A DNA stretch of 64,000 bases from Microbacteriaceae bacterium (GTDB lineage: Bacteria > Actinomycetota > Actinomycetes > Actinomycetales > Microbacteriaceae), in contig WQZN01000002.1 in the NCBI GenBank assembly GCA_009780695.1, forward strand, positions 62,001 through 126,000, read 5' to 3'. The notes below the pieces were generated by a model. The model ran no database searches. It was not told where the DNA came from and was given only the letters and a program-made list of their open reading frames with translations. Within the stretch, counting starts at the first letter, position 1, and every line of letters begins with the position of its first letter. Of this stretch, positions 51,273 through 59,540 are shown one piece after another. Both the position numbers and the translations under genes were made by a program.

Positions 51273-52280
51273 ATGAGCAAGCGAACCGGTTCGGCGACGA
51301 TCGCCGAGGTGGCCGAGCATGCGGGCGTGTCGCCCGCGACGGTGTCCCGTGTCATGAACGGCCGATTCGTCGGCGAGCCGGCGGTCGCCGAGCGGGTGCG
51401 TGCCTCGGCGCGCGAGCTGTCGTACTCCCCGAGTCACCTCGCTCGCTCGCTCGCCCTCGGCAGGACGAAGGCCGTCGCGTTCCTCGTGCCCGACCTTGCG
51501 AACCCGACCTTCCAGGAGATGCTGTCGGGCTTCAGCAAGGCTGCGGCCCGCGACGGCTACCGCGCGCTCGTCGCCGATTCCGCCGAGTCGGCGACGGAGG
51601 AGGCCGCGCTCGCCGCGGAGATCCGACACCGCTGCGACGCCGTCGTGCTGTGTGCGCCGCGCATGCCCGAGGCCGAGCTGATCAAGCTCGCCGCGGAACT
51701 CCAGCCATTGGTGCTGATCAACCGGACATCCGGCCGCATCACCGCGCCCTCTCTCTCGATCGACTACCAATCGGGCGTCCAGAATCTCGCCGGCCATCTC
51801 TACGAGCTCGGTCACCGGCACATCGTGTTCGCGGAGGGCCCCGAGGAGAGCGCGTCGAACTCGTACCGTGTGCGCGGCCTCGACGAGTTCTGCCGCGCCG
51901 CGCCCGACGTGCGGCTCGAGCGGGTGCGCGCGGGCGCGACGATCGAGAGCGGCTTCGCGATCGCGGATGCCGTGCGTGTGACGGGCGCGACCGCGGTGAT
52001 CGCGTTCAACGACCTCGTCGCCGTGGGGCTCATCAACGGGCTCGCCGAGCTCGGGGTGAGCGTGCCGGGGGATGTCTCGGTCACCGGCTTCGACGACATC
52101 CCGTTCGCCCGCTTCTTCACCCCGTCGCTCACGACGGCCTCGGTGCCGCACGTCGAGCTCGGCGCCGAGGCGTGGCTGCGCCTCAACTCGCTCATCGAGG
52201 GCGAGAGCCGCAGTTTTGACCTCACGTTCCAGCCGCGGCTCGAGGCGCGCGGCTCGACGGCTGCGCCCCGCCGGCCCTGA
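51273..52280 (+). CDS. LacI-family transcriptional regulator
   Basis: 335 aa. N-terminal LacI helix-turn-helix 'ATIAEVAEHAGVSPATVSRV' with hinge 'VRASARELSYSPSHLARSLA', then a periplasmic-binding-like effector domain ('VAFLVPDLANPTFQEMLSGF', 'SVTGFDDIPFARFFTPSLTT'). It probably represses the operon 46985-51190 and the ABC transporter genes at 42-46 kb through GWGAAAGCGSTTTCTC sites; the effector would be a pathway sugar acid (inference). ATG 51273 begins the family N-terminus; upstream in-frame codons are not conserved. A 70-bp palindrome follows 8 nt after the stop. Confidence 0.93.
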   Translation: MSKRTGSATIAEVAEHAGVSPATVSRVMNGRFVGEPAVAERVRASARELSYSPSHLARSLALGRTKAVAFLVPDLANPTFQEMLSGFSKAAARDGYRALVADSAESATEEAALAAEIRHRCDAVVLCAPRMPEAELIKLAAELQPLVLINRTSGRITAPSLSIDYQSGVQNLAGHLYELGHRHIVFAEGPEESASNSYRVRGLDEFCRAAPDVRLERVRAGATIESGFAIADAVRVTGATAVIAFNDLVAVGLINGLAELGVSVPGDVSVTGFDDIPFARFFTPSLTTASVPHVELGAEAWLRLNSLIEGESRSFDLTFQPRLEARGSTAAPRRP

Positions 52281-52287
52281 CCTCGCC

Positions 52288-52357
52288 GGGCACTTTTCCT
52301 ACTGTGGGGCATATCGGGTCAGGCATCCCGATATGCCCCACAGTCGGTTGTGTGCCC
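52288..52357. repeat. 70-bp interspersed palindrome, copy 2
   Basis: Outer GGGCAC/GTGCCC and an 18-bp perfect inner arm containing ACTGTGGGGCATATCGGG; the region between them is mismatched. Same length as copies at 35015 and 54634. A smaller GC hairpin (52356-52375) abuts it. Confidence 0.9.
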
Positions 52358-52362
52358 GCCGC

Positions 52363-52412
52363 TTGCGCGCGGCGGTAGTCAGTGACACTATGTACCGGTA
52401 CTCAGTGACACT
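52363..52412 (+). promoter_or_regulatory. Promoter and PadR operator region
   Basis: TTGCGC (52363-52368) and CACTAT (52386-52391) are 17 bp apart and form a plausible promoter. Two copies of TCAGTGACACT (52379-52389, 52402-52412), each holding the palindrome AGTG-a-CACT, flank the perfect palindrome GTACCGGTAC (52392-52401). The array covers the -10 and start point, as expected for autorepression by the PadR protein encoded next. Confidence 0.65.
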
Positions 52413-52433
52413 GACTAGCCGGAAGGGGTTGCC

Positions 52434-52763
52434 GTGCCGAAGCAGGCGACCGAGATGCTGAAGGGGATCCTCGAGGGCATGGTCCTCGCGATCCTCGCCG
52501 GCACCGCCACCCACGGCTCCGAGATCACGGCCTGGCTGCGTGATCAGGGCTTCACCGACATCGCCGAGGGCACCGTCTACGCGCTGCTCGTCCGCGTCGA
52601 GCAGCGCGGCCTCGTGGATGTCGAGAAGGTTCCCTCCGAGAAGGGGCCGCCCCGCAAGGTGTACTCGCTCAACGCCGACGGGCGCGAGTACCTCGACGAG
52701 TTCTGGAAGACCTGGGGCTTCCTGGCCGAGCGCCTGGAACAGCTCCGCGAAGGAGGTAGGTGA
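52434..52763 (+). CDS. PadR-family transcriptional regulator
   Basis: 109 aa small PadR (subfamily 2, winged helix plus one dimerisation helix). 'EMLKGILEGMVLAILAGTAT', 'HGSEITAWLRDQGF', 'IAEGTVYALLVRVEQRGLVD' and 'EKGPPRKVYSLNADGREYL' match the family in order. GTG start with GGAAGGGG 4-5 nt upstream. It heads an operon with a DUF1048 protein and a DrrAB-like ABC exporter and likely represses it until a toxic ligand binds. Confidence 0.93.
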   Translation: MPKQATEMLKGILEGMVLAILAGTATHGSEITAWLRDQGFTDIAEGTVYALLVRVEQRGLVDVEKVPSEKGPPRKVYSLNADGREYLDEFWKTWGFLAERLEQLREGGR

Positions 52764-53119
52764 CCGTGTCCGTCTTCGAGAAGGTGATCGGCGACTTCGA
52801 CGGGAAGCGCCGCTGGAGGAACTACAGGGCGCGCCTGAAGGCGCTGCCCGCCCCGTACCGGACCGCCGTCGCCGGCTTCGAGCACTACCTCATGTACTTC
52901 GGGGCGATCTCGAGCGACATGACGATCTTCGAGGACCTGATGGACCTGTTCGAGCGCGCCGCCGCCGACGGCACGTCGATCCGCGACATCGTCGGCGACG
53001 ACCCGCTCGAGTTCATCGAGACGTTCAAGCAGAGCTACGTGCCCGACGGCTGGGTCGCGAAGGAGCACAAGAAGCTCGCGGATGCCATCGCCCGAGCCGA
53101 GCGGGAGCAGGGCTCGTGA
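52760..53119 (+). CDS. DUF1048 family protein
   Basis: 119 aa, soluble. 'FEKVIGDFDGKRRWRNYRAR', 'LKALPAPYRTAVAGFEHYLM' and 'FKQSYVPDGWVAKEHKKLAD' match DUF1048, a short helical family of unknown function often encoded directly after a PadR regulator. GTG start overlaps the PadR stop (GTGA); a second in-frame GTG lies 6 nt downstream. The stop overlaps the ATPase start. Confidence 0.88.
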   Translation: MTVSVFEKVIGDFDGKRRWRNYRARLKALPAPYRTAVAGFEHYLMYFGAISSDMTIFEDLMDLFERAAADGTSIRDIVGDDPLEFIETFKQSYVPDGWVAKEHKKLADAIARAEREQGS

Positions 53120-53892
53120 GCGACCACGCCATCGAGGTGCGCGGGCTGCGCAAGTCGTTCGGTGCGCTCGAGGTGCTGAAGGGCGTCGACTTCGAGGTCG
53201 CGCGCGGGTCGATCTTCGCCCTGCTCGGCTCGAACGGCGCCGGCAAGACCACCGTGGTGCGCATCCTCTCGACGCTGCTCAGGGCCGACTCGGGCAGCGC
53301 GCAGGTGACGGGGGTCGAGGTCGCGGGCAACGGGCGGCGCATCCGCGAGGTCATCAGCCTCACCGGACAGTTCGCCGCCGTCGACGAGATCCTGACGGGG
53401 CGCGAGAACCTCGTGCTCGTCGCGCGGCTGCGGCACCTGAAGGACCCGGGCGCGATCGCCGACGGGCTGCTCGAGCGCTTCGCGTTGACGGATGCCGCGG
53501 GCCGCCGCGTGGCGACCTACTCCGGCGGCATGCGCCGCCGCCTCGACATCGCCATGAGCCTCATCGGCGCGCCGCAGGTGATCTTCCTCGACGAGCCGAC
53601 GACCGGGCTCGACCCCGAGGCGCGGCTCGAGGTGTGGGCGGCCGTGCGGCGGCTCGCGGCATCCGGCACCACCGTCCTGCTCACCACGCAGTACCTCGAC
53701 GAGGCCGAGCAGCTCGCCGACCGCATCGCGATCCTGCACGAGGGGCGCATCATCCAGAACGGCACCCTCGCCGAGCTCAAGCGGCTCATCCCGCCGGCGA
53801 CCGTCGAGTACGTCGAGAAGCAGCCCACGCTCGAGGACGTGTTCCTCGCGCTGACCCGGAAGGAGGCCCGCGATGAACCACTTCCTGAGTGA
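53116..53892 (+). CDS. ABC exporter ATP-binding protein (DrrA-like)
   Basis: 258 aa nucleotide-binding subunit. Walker A 'LGSNGAGKTTVVRIL', Q-loop 'LTGQFAAVDE', signature 'YSGGMRRRLDIAMSLIG', Walker B 'VIFLDEPTTGLDPEARLEVW' and switch His position replaced by Gln in 'LLTTQYLDEAEQLADRIAIL', as is usual in DrrA-type proteins. Pairs with the downstream ABC-2 permease for drug or lipid export. GTG start overlaps the DUF1048 stop; 20-bp overlap with the permease gene. Confidence 0.94.
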   Translation: MSDHAIEVRGLRKSFGALEVLKGVDFEVARGSIFALLGSNGAGKTTVVRILSTLLRADSGSAQVTGVEVAGNGRRIREVISLTGQFAAVDEILTGRENLVLVARLRHLKDPGAIADGLLERFALTDAAGRRVATYSGGMRRRLDIAMSLIGAPQVIFLDEPTTGLDPEARLEVWAAVRRLAASGTTVLLTTQYLDEAEQLADRIAILHEGRIIQNGTLAELKRLIPPATVEYVEKQPTLEDVFLALTRKEARDEPLPE

Positions 53893-54631
53893 CACGGTCG
53901 CCCTGACCGGGCGCTCGCTCAAGCACATCACTCGCAGCATGGACACGATCATCACGACGACGCTCATGCCGATCGCCTTCCTGCTGCTGTTCGTCTACGT
54001 CTTCGGCGGGGCGATCAAGACGGGGGCCGGGTCCTATGTGGACTACCTGCTGCCCGGCATCCTGCTCATCACGGTCGCCACGGGCATCTCGTACACCGCC
54101 TTCCGGCTCTTCATGGATCTGCAGGGCGGCATCTTCGAGCGGTTCCAGTCGATGCCGATCGCGCGCTCGGCCGCCCTGTGGGCGCACGTGCTGACCTCGA
54201 TCGTCGGCAACATCGTCTCGCTCGCGGTCGTCGTGGGAGTCGCGCTGCTGATGGGGTTCCGCACCGGGGCGGGCTTCGGCGCGTGGCTGGCGGTCGCCGG
54301 CATCCTCGTGCTCTTCACGCTCGCGCTGACCTGGATCGCCGTGATCCCCGGCCTCACCGCGAAGAGCGTCGACGGGGCGAGCGCGTTCTCGTACCCGCTG
54401 ATCTTCCTGCCGTTCGTCAGCTCGGCGTTCGTGCCGACCGCGTCGATGCCTGGGCCCGTGCGCTGGTTCGCCGAGAACCAGCCGGTGACCTCGATCGTGG
54501 ACACGATCCGCAACCTGTTCGCCGGGCAGCCCGTCGGCAACGACATCTGGGTCGCGCTCGCGTGGTGTGTGGGCATCCTCGTGGTCGCGTATCTCGTCGC
54601 GATGCTGATCTACCGGCGGCGCATGTCGTAG
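53873..54631 (+). CDS. ABC-2 type exporter permease (DrrB-like)
   Basis: 252 aa with six predicted helices. 'LTGRSLKHITRSMDTIITTT' precedes the first helix; 'YVDYLLPGILLITVATGISY' and 'PLIFLPFVSSAFVPTASMPG' are ABC-2/DrrB hallmark segments, and 'FAENQPVTSIVDTIRNLFAG' ends the conserved region. Forms the exporter with the preceding ATPase. Substrate unknown. A 70-bp palindrome begins 2 nt after the stop. Confidence 0.93.
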   Translation: MNHFLSDTVALTGRSLKHITRSMDTIITTTLMPIAFLLLFVYVFGGAIKTGAGSYVDYLLPGILLITVATGISYTAFRLFMDLQGGIFERFQSMPIARSAALWAHVLTSIVGNIVSLAVVVGVALLMGFRTGAGFGAWLAVAGILVLFTLALTWIAVIPGLTAKSVDGASAFSYPLIFLPFVSSAFVPTASMPGPVRWFAENQPVTSIVDTIRNLFAGQPVGNDIWVALAWCVGILVVAYLVAMLIYRRRMS

Positions 54632-54633
54632 TC

Positions 54634-54703
54634 GGGCACTTTTTCAACTGTGGGGCATATCGGGATGTCTGGCCCGTTATGCCCCACAGCAGGAAATGTG
54701 CCC
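54634..54703. repeat. 70-bp interspersed palindrome, copy 3
   Basis: GGGCAC...GTGCCC ends, inner ACTGTGGGGCATATCGGG arm and its partly decayed partner (CCCGTTATGCCCCACAG). Lies in the gap between the convergent exporter and ZIP genes and may terminate both. Confidence 0.9.
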
Positions 54704-54731
54704 GGCAGGCTTGGCGGCCCCGGCAGGCGGC

Positions 54732-55514
54732 TCAGGCGCCCGCGGCGGTGACGATCGCGTCGGTGGCGAAGCCCGCCAGCAGACCGAGGAAGATGAACCA
54801 CGTGACGGTGGTCTTGAACAGCGAGCGGCGTGCGACCGCGAGCAGTTCGATGACGACGTAGAGGATCGAGCCGGCCGCGAGACCGAGGAACGCGATCGAG
54901 AGCACAGGGCTCGTGAACGCCTGCCCGACGACCGTGCCGAGGAAGGTCGGCCCGCCGCCGATCAGGCCGAGCCCGATCAGGAACGGCCAGGACGGACGCG
55001 TGCCGCTGAGCGGTGCGACGATGCCGAAGCCCTCGGTCGCGTTGTGCAGGCCGAAGCCGACGATCAGCAGCACCGCGAAGGCGAGCTCGCCGCGCGCGGC
55101 CGCCGAGCCGATCGCGAGTCCCTCGGCGAAGTTGTGCAGGCCGATGCCGACCGCGATGGTGAGCGCGAGGCGACGCGAGCCGGTCGAGACGTCGGCCGCG
55201 CCGGCGGTCTCGCTGCGCTGCTTGCCCATGCGGTCGACGTAGAGCAGGCCGAGCAGGCCGATGCCGATGCACACGGCCATGAGCAGGCCGTTGCCGAGCG
55301 CCGTGCCGAAGCGGTGGGCGCCGAGTGCGCTGTCGACGGGTTCCCACGCCTGGGAGAGGACGTCCCAGAACAGGAAGAGCAGGATGCCGATGGCCAGCGC
55401 GCTGAGCGCGACCTTGAGCCGCGGCGCCGTCGACCGGATCATGCCGAGGGGCAAGCCCAGGAAGATGGTGAAGCCGGCGATGGCGCCGAGCCCGATGACA
55501 GCCAGAGGGGACAC
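54732..55514 (-). CDS. ZIP-family metal transporter (GufA-like)
   Basis: 260 aa, about eight transmembrane helices. The metal-path motifs of ZIP TM4 and TM5 are visible as 'GIGLHNFAEGLAIGSAAARG' and 'VGFGLHNATEGFGIVAPLSG' (HNxxEG twice). Moves divalent metal such as Zn2+, Fe2+ or Mn2+ across the inner membrane. GTG start. A DtxR/IdeR-like box lies 54 bp upstream, which points to iron- or manganese-responsive expression. Confidence 0.92.
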   Translation of the reverse strand: MSPLAVIGLGAIAGFTIFLGLPLGMIRSTAPRLKVALSALAIGILLFLFWDVLSQAWEPVDSALGAHRFGTALGNGLLMAVCIGIGLLGLLYVDRMGKQRSETAGAADVSTGSRRLALTIAVGIGLHNFAEGLAIGSAAARGELAFAVLLIVGFGLHNATEGFGIVAPLSGTRPSWPFLIGLGLIGGGPTFLGTVVGQAFTSPVLSIAFLGLAAGSILYVVIELLAVARRSLFKTTVTWFIFLGLLAGFATDAIVTAAGA

Positions 55515-55567
55515 GCGTGTCTCTTTCGCGAACGTGGTGCGCGGCCCGGGGGCGCCCGGGCCGAGAG

Positions 55568-55586
55568 CAAGCTTAGCCTTACCTCA
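55568..55586 (-). promoter_or_regulatory. DtxR/IdeR-type iron box upstream of the ZIP transporter
   Basis: Minus-strand TGAGGTAAGGCTAAGCTTG matches the 19-bp DtxR/IdeR consensus TTAGGTTAGGCTAACCTAA at 14 positions, including the central AGGCTAA. It lies where a promoter for the ZIP gene (start 55514) is expected. Confidence 0.65.
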
Positions 55587-55614
55587 GCTGAGAGCGGTCT
55601 GCGGGTCGGTCGGG

Positions 55615-56688
55615 CTACCCGAACGGCAGGGCGGCGGGGCGCGCGAGCCCGCGCACGGCGACGGTCGGCCATGCGGGGTCGGCGGTGAGGACATCCACCG
55701 ATCCGCCCGTGATGATCACGGTGTCCTCGACCTTGCCGCCCGGCACGCTCGGGTTCCATGCGAAGGCCTGCCCGTCGACGACGAGGTCGGTCGCAGCGGG
55801 TGTCGCGCGCGGGTCGCGGCCCGCGTAGCCCGCGGCGCCGCCCTGGTGATGGCGCTGCCACTCGTCGGCCGCGAAGCCGTGGGAGGGATAGGCGGCGCGG
55901 ATGTCCCTGAGCACCTGCGCAAGCGTGCGGCCGGGGCGCGTGGCGGCGAAGGCGTCGGCCTCGACCTCGAGCAGGCGGCCGTCGGCACTCCCCTCGTTCG
56001 GTGCGCCGACCCAGCGGGTGAGGTTCACGATGAGGCCGCCGCGGCGCGCGCCGACGACGAGCATCGCGCGCCGACCGAGCGGGGCGGCGGTCGGCAGCGG
56101 GTGGCGCAGGGCGAGGCGCGACTCGCCCGCGACGAGCAGCACGATCGGCTCGGCGCCGAGGGCCACGACGGCGTGGGCGAGGGATGCCGCGGCCTCCCGC
56201 TCGGTGCTGTCGGGGCTCAGCTGCCGGGCCGCCGCGGTCACCGCCCCGGCGACCTCGGCGCCGAGCGTGCGGTAGCGCTCGACCTCGGCCGGCAGCAGGG
56301 GGGCGCGCAGCGCGCGCAGCTCGGCGGCTGCGGATGCCTCGCCCGCGGCGCGCTGCAGGTCGGCGGCCGTGTCGCCCGTGCTGAACGCGGCCCCGGCGAG
56401 CCCCGGCAGCGGTTCGTGCCACGGCACGCCGATCAGCTCGAGGTCGCCGAGACCGACGAGTTCCTCACCGCGCAGCCGGTCGACCTCGTTGGCGTAGGCG
56501 AAGAAGGTCAGCGCATCGGGGGTCACGAGGGCGCTCAGCACCGGGTCGCCGTTCGTCGGAACGGTCACGCGGGCGCCGCAGGTGAGCCAGGCGAGGCTCT
56601 CCCTGCCGGTCAGGGTCAGCGCGGGCAGGCCGCGTCGTTCGAGCAGTCCTCGCACACGGTCGAGCTTGACCGCGAGTTCGCTTGTCAT
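55615..56688 (-). CDS. M24 (pita-bread) family protein lacking metal ligands
   Basis: 357 aa with creatinase/aminopeptidase-P layout: N-terminal domain about 1-140 ('LTLTGRESLAWLTCGARVTV'), catalytic-fold domain about 145-357. The metal ligands of M24 enzymes are mostly gone: where two Asp are expected the sequence reads 'AMLVVGARRGGLIVNLTRWV', the His segment is 'WQRHHQGGAAGYAGRD', and the first ligand Glu is Asn ('AFAWNPSVPGGKVEDTVIIT'). It may be a creatinase-like metal-independent hydrolase or a binding protein. ATG with TAGGCT -10 box 7 nt upstream; a perfect LacI-type operator abuts the box, so it appears to belong to the sugar regulon. Confidence 0.8.
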   Translation of the reverse strand: MTSELAVKLDRVRGLLERRGLPALTLTGRESLAWLTCGARVTVPTNGDPVLSALVTPDALTFFAYANEVDRLRGEELVGLGDLELIGVPWHEPLPGLAGAAFSTGDTAADLQRAAGEASAAAELRALRAPLLPAEVERYRTLGAEVAGAVTAAARQLSPDSTEREAAASLAHAVVALGAEPIVLLVAGESRLALRHPLPTAAPLGRRAMLVVGARRGGLIVNLTRWVGAPNEGSADGRLLEVEADAFAATRPGRTLAQVLRDIRAAYPSHGFAADEWQRHHQGGAAGYAGRDPRATPAATDLVVDGQAFAWNPSVPGGKVEDTVIITGGSVDVLTADPAWPTVAVRGLARPAALPFG

Positions 56689-56695
56689 GCCCGCG

Positions 56696-56701
56696 AGCCT
56701 A
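56696..56701 (-). promoter_or_regulatory. -10 box of the degenerate M24 gene (leaderless)
   Basis: Minus-strand TAGGCT, 7 nt before the ATG at 56688. Confidence 0.6.
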
Positions 56702-56704
56702 GAA

Positions 56705-56720
56705 GAGAAAGCGCTTTCTC
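56705..56720. promoter_or_regulatory. Perfect 16-bp LacI-type operator
   Basis: GAGAAAGCGCTTTCTC is a perfect palindrome and the best match to the regional consensus. It ends 3 nt upstream of the -10 box of the M24-like gene, inside the -35/-10 spacer, a classic repressor position. Confidence 0.7.
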
Positions 56721-56824
56721 ACGACTTTGCGGCAACCTCGCCCGACGCACGAGTTGCGGGCCCTCGGCCGTCACTCGTGCACAGTCCGAGGTGCGTGGAC
56801 TGTGCGGAAGTGACGACCGGGGCG

Positions 56825-58084
56825 CTACTCCGCGCGCACAGCCGCCCCGACGCCGGGCACGGGTGCGAGGCGGCGCAGCTGGGTGACGTGGGCGGGGGTG
56901 AGTTCCTCGAGGGTGGTGACCTGGAGCAGCTTCATGGTGCGCACGAGCTGGTCCGACAGGATCTGGATCGTGCGGTCGACGCCGGCGCGCCCGCCGGCCA
57001 TGAGGCCGTAGAGGTAGGCGCGCCCGATGAGCGTGAACTTCGCGCCGAGGGCGATCGAGGCGATGATGTCGGCGCCGTTCATGATGCCCGTGTCGACCAT
57101 GACCTCGACATCCGAGCCGACCTCGCGCACCACGGCGGGCAGCAGGTGGAACGGGATCGGTGCGCGGTCGAGCTGCCGGCCGCCGTGGTTGGAGAGCACG
57201 ATCGCATCCACGCCGAGGTCGGCCAGGCGCCGGGAGTCCTCGACGTTCTGCACGCCCTTGATCGCGATCTTGCCGGGCCACATCTCGCGGATGATGCGCA
57301 GGTCGTCGTAGTCGATCGACGGGTCCATGGCCGCATCCAGCAGCTCGCCGACGGTGCCGCCGGTGGAGGACAGCGAGGCGAACTCGAGCTTGGGGGTGGT
57401 CAGGAAGTCCCACCACCACCACGGGCGGGGGATCGCATTGGCGATCGTCTTGGGCGAGAGCTGCGGCGGGATCGAGAAGCCGTTGCGCTTGTCGCGCAGG
57501 CGCGCACCGGCCACGGGGGTGTCGACGGTGAAGAACAGGGTGTCGAACCCGGCCGTGGCCGCGCGCTCGACGAGGCCGTAGGAGATCTCGCGCTGCTTCA
57601 TGACATACAGCTGGAACCAGTTGCGGCCGGCGGGGTTGGCGGCGCGGACATCCTCGATTGACGTCGTGCCGAGCGTGGAGAGCGTGAACGGGATGCCGGC
57701 CGCGCCGGCTGCCCCGGCGCCGGCGATCTCGCCCTCGGTCTGCATGAGCCGGGTGAAGCCGGTCGGCGCGATGCCGAAGGGCAGTGCGGAGGGGCCGCCG
57801 AGCACGGTCGTGGAGGGGTCGGTGTGCGAGACGTCGCGCAGGATCGACGGGTGGAACTCGACGTCCTCGAAGGCCTGGCGGGCGCGGGCGAGGGAGAGCT
57901 CGCCCTCGGCGGCGCCGTCGGTGTAGTCGAACGCGGCGGCGGGGGTGCGCCGCTTGGCGATGTCGCGCAGGTCGTAGATCGTCAGCGCCGACTCGAGGCG
58001 CCGCTTGCGCCCGTTGAACTCGGGCTTCTTGAACTTCATCAGCTCGAAGATCTCGGCAGGGTTCGGCAGCTGGCGTTCAACCAT
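56825..58084 (-). CDS. lldD: FMN-dependent L-lactate dehydrogenase (alpha-hydroxyacid oxidase family)
   Basis: 419 aa TIM-barrel flavoenzyme. '[20 protein letters not shown]', '[20 protein letters not shown]', '[20 protein letters not shown]', '[20 protein letters not shown]' (FMN Lys) and the catalytic His in '[14 protein letters not shown]' are all present. It oxidises L-lactate to pyruvate at the membrane or cytoplasm. As last gene of the rhamnose operon it would consume the L-lactate released by the aldolase/dehydrogenase. The start overlaps the rhamnulokinase 3' end by 8 bp. Confidence 0.93.
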   Translation of the reverse strand: MVERQLPNPAEIFELMKFKKPEFNGRKRRLESALTIYDLRDIAKRRTPAAAFDYTDGAAEGELSLARARQAFEDVEFHPSILRDVSHTDPSTTVLGGPSALPFGIAPTGFTRLMQTEGEIAGAGAAGAAGIPFTLSTLGTTSIEDVRAANPAGRNWFQLYVMKQREISYGLVERAATAGFDTLFFTVDTPVAGARLRDKRNGFSIPPQLSPKTIANAIPRPWWWWDFLTTPKLEFASLSSTGGTVGELLDAAMDPSIDYDDLRIIREMWPGKIAIKGVQNVEDSRRLADLGVDAIVLSNHGGRQLDRAPIPFHLLPAVVREVGSDVEVMVDTGIMNGADIIASIALGAKFTLIGRAYLYGLMAGGRAGVDRTIQILSDQLVRTMKLLQVTTLEELTPAHVTQLRRLAPVPGVGAAVRAE

Positions 58085-59540
58085 GAACGCGCTCCTCTCG
58101 ACGTCGGGGCGTGTAGACAACAGGATGTTGGGTCGCGGCGACCAGTGCGCGCAAGCTCTCGAGTGAGCCGGAGAGCACCCCGGCCGCGCGCGCCTGCACG
58201 AGCAGGTTGCCGATCGCCGTGGCTTCGACAGGACCCGCCACGAGGGGCAGGCCCGCGCGATCGGCGGCCGCCTGGCACAGTAGCGCGTTCTGGGCGCCGC
58301 CGCCGACCAGGTGGATCGTCGCCACCGCCCGACCGGACAGCTCGGCCGCGCGCCGCACGGTGCGCGCGAACGCCTCGGCCAGGCTCTCGACGATGCAGCG
58401 CACCATGAGCGGCCGGTCGACCGGCACGGGCAGGTCGTGCTCGGCGAGCCACCCGGCGATGCGCGCAGGCATGTCGCCCGGGGCGAGGAACCGCGGGTCG
58501 TCGACGTCGAAGACGGGCACGGATGCCGGGGCCGCGGCGGCCTGCGCGAGCAGTTCCTGCAGGGCGCTGGACTGCTGCGCGGTCGTGGCGCCCGGCCCGA
58601 GCCAGCTGCGGATCGACTCGGACAGCAGCCACAGGCCCATGACGTTGTGCAGGAAGCGCACGCGGCCGTCGACGCCGCCCTCGTTCGTGAAGGATGCCGC
58701 GCGCGCGGCATCCGTCAGCACCGGCTCGTCGAGCTCGACGCCGACGAGCGCCCACGTGCCGCACGAGATGTAGGCGACGTCGTCGCGCACGGACGGGATC
58801 GCCACGACCGCGCTCGCCGTGTCGTGCGAGCCGACCGCGACCACGGGCAGCGGGGCGCCGACCGCGGCGAGGGCGTCGCCCGAGATCGCACCGAGCGCCG
58901 TGCCCGGGTCGACGAGCGGCGGCAGGATGCCGGCGGCGATGTCGAGCCGGCCTGCGAGCTCGACATCCCACTCGCGCGTGCGCGCGTCGAGCAGCCCGGT
59001 CGTCGAGGCGTTGGTGCGCTCGGCGACGGCTGCTCCGGTGAGTTGGAACCCGAGCAGGTCGGGCACGAGCAACAGGGTGTCGGCGGCGTCCAGCACGCCG
59101 TCGGCGGCGTCGCACGCGAGCTGGAACACGGTGTTGAACGGCAGGTGCTGCAGACCGTTGCGGCCGTACAGCTCGGCGGCGCCCACGCGCGCGTGCACGG
59201 CGGCCGGCCCGGCCGCGTTCCTCCGCTCGTCGCGGTAGTGGAACGGCAGGCCCAGCATCCGGCCGCCGCGCAGCAGCGCGTAGTCCACCGCCCACGCGTC
59301 GATGCCGACCGAGCGGATGCCCGGCTCGGCCCGCACCGCCGCCGCGAGCCCGTCGAGCACACCGCGGTACAGCTCGACGACGTTCCAGTGCAGGCCGTCG
59401 CGGAGCGCGACCGGCCCGTTCGGGAAGCGCGCGACGTGGTGCAGCTCGAGCTCGCCGGGGCCGACGCGGCCGAGGACCACCCGGCCGCTCGTCGCGCCCA
59501 GGTCGACCGCGGCGAAGGCGCCGGCCCCCGCCCCGGTCAC
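58077..59540 (-). CDS. rhaB: Rhamnulokinase
   Basis: 487 aa FGGY-family sugar kinase. '[20 protein letters not shown]' (phosphate-1), '[20 protein letters not shown]', '[11 protein letters not shown]', '[15 protein letters not shown]' with catalytic Asp, '[20 protein letters not shown]' and '[20 protein letters not shown]' (adenosine motif) match RhaB. It phosphorylates L-rhamnulose to L-rhamnulose-1-phosphate. GTG 59540 overlaps the upstream stop (GTGA); the longer ATG reading at 59615 lies inside the neighbouring gene. Confidence 0.95.
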   Translation of the reverse strand: MTGAGAGAFAAVDLGATSGRVVLGRVGPGELELHHVARFPNGPVALRDGLHWNVVELYRGVLDGLAAAVRAEPGIRSVGIDAWAVDYALLRGGRMLGLPFHYRDERRNAAGPAAVHARVGAAELYGRNGLQHLPFNTVFQLACDAADGVLDAADTLLLVPDLLGFQLTGAAVAERTNASTTGLLDARTREWDVELAGRLDIAAGILPPLVDPGTALGAISGDALAAVGAPLPVVAVGSHDTASAVVAIPSVRDDVAYISCGTWALVGVELDEPVLTDAARAASFTNEGGVDGRVRFLHNVMGLWLLSESIRSWLGPGATTAQQSSALQELLAQAAAAPASVPVFDVDDPRFLAPGDMPARIAGWLAEHDLPVPVDRPLMVRCIVESLAEAFARTVRRAAELSGRAVATIHLVGGGAQNALLCQAAADRAGLPLVAGPVEATAIGNLLVQARAAGVLSGSLESLRALVAATQHPVVYTPRRREERVHG

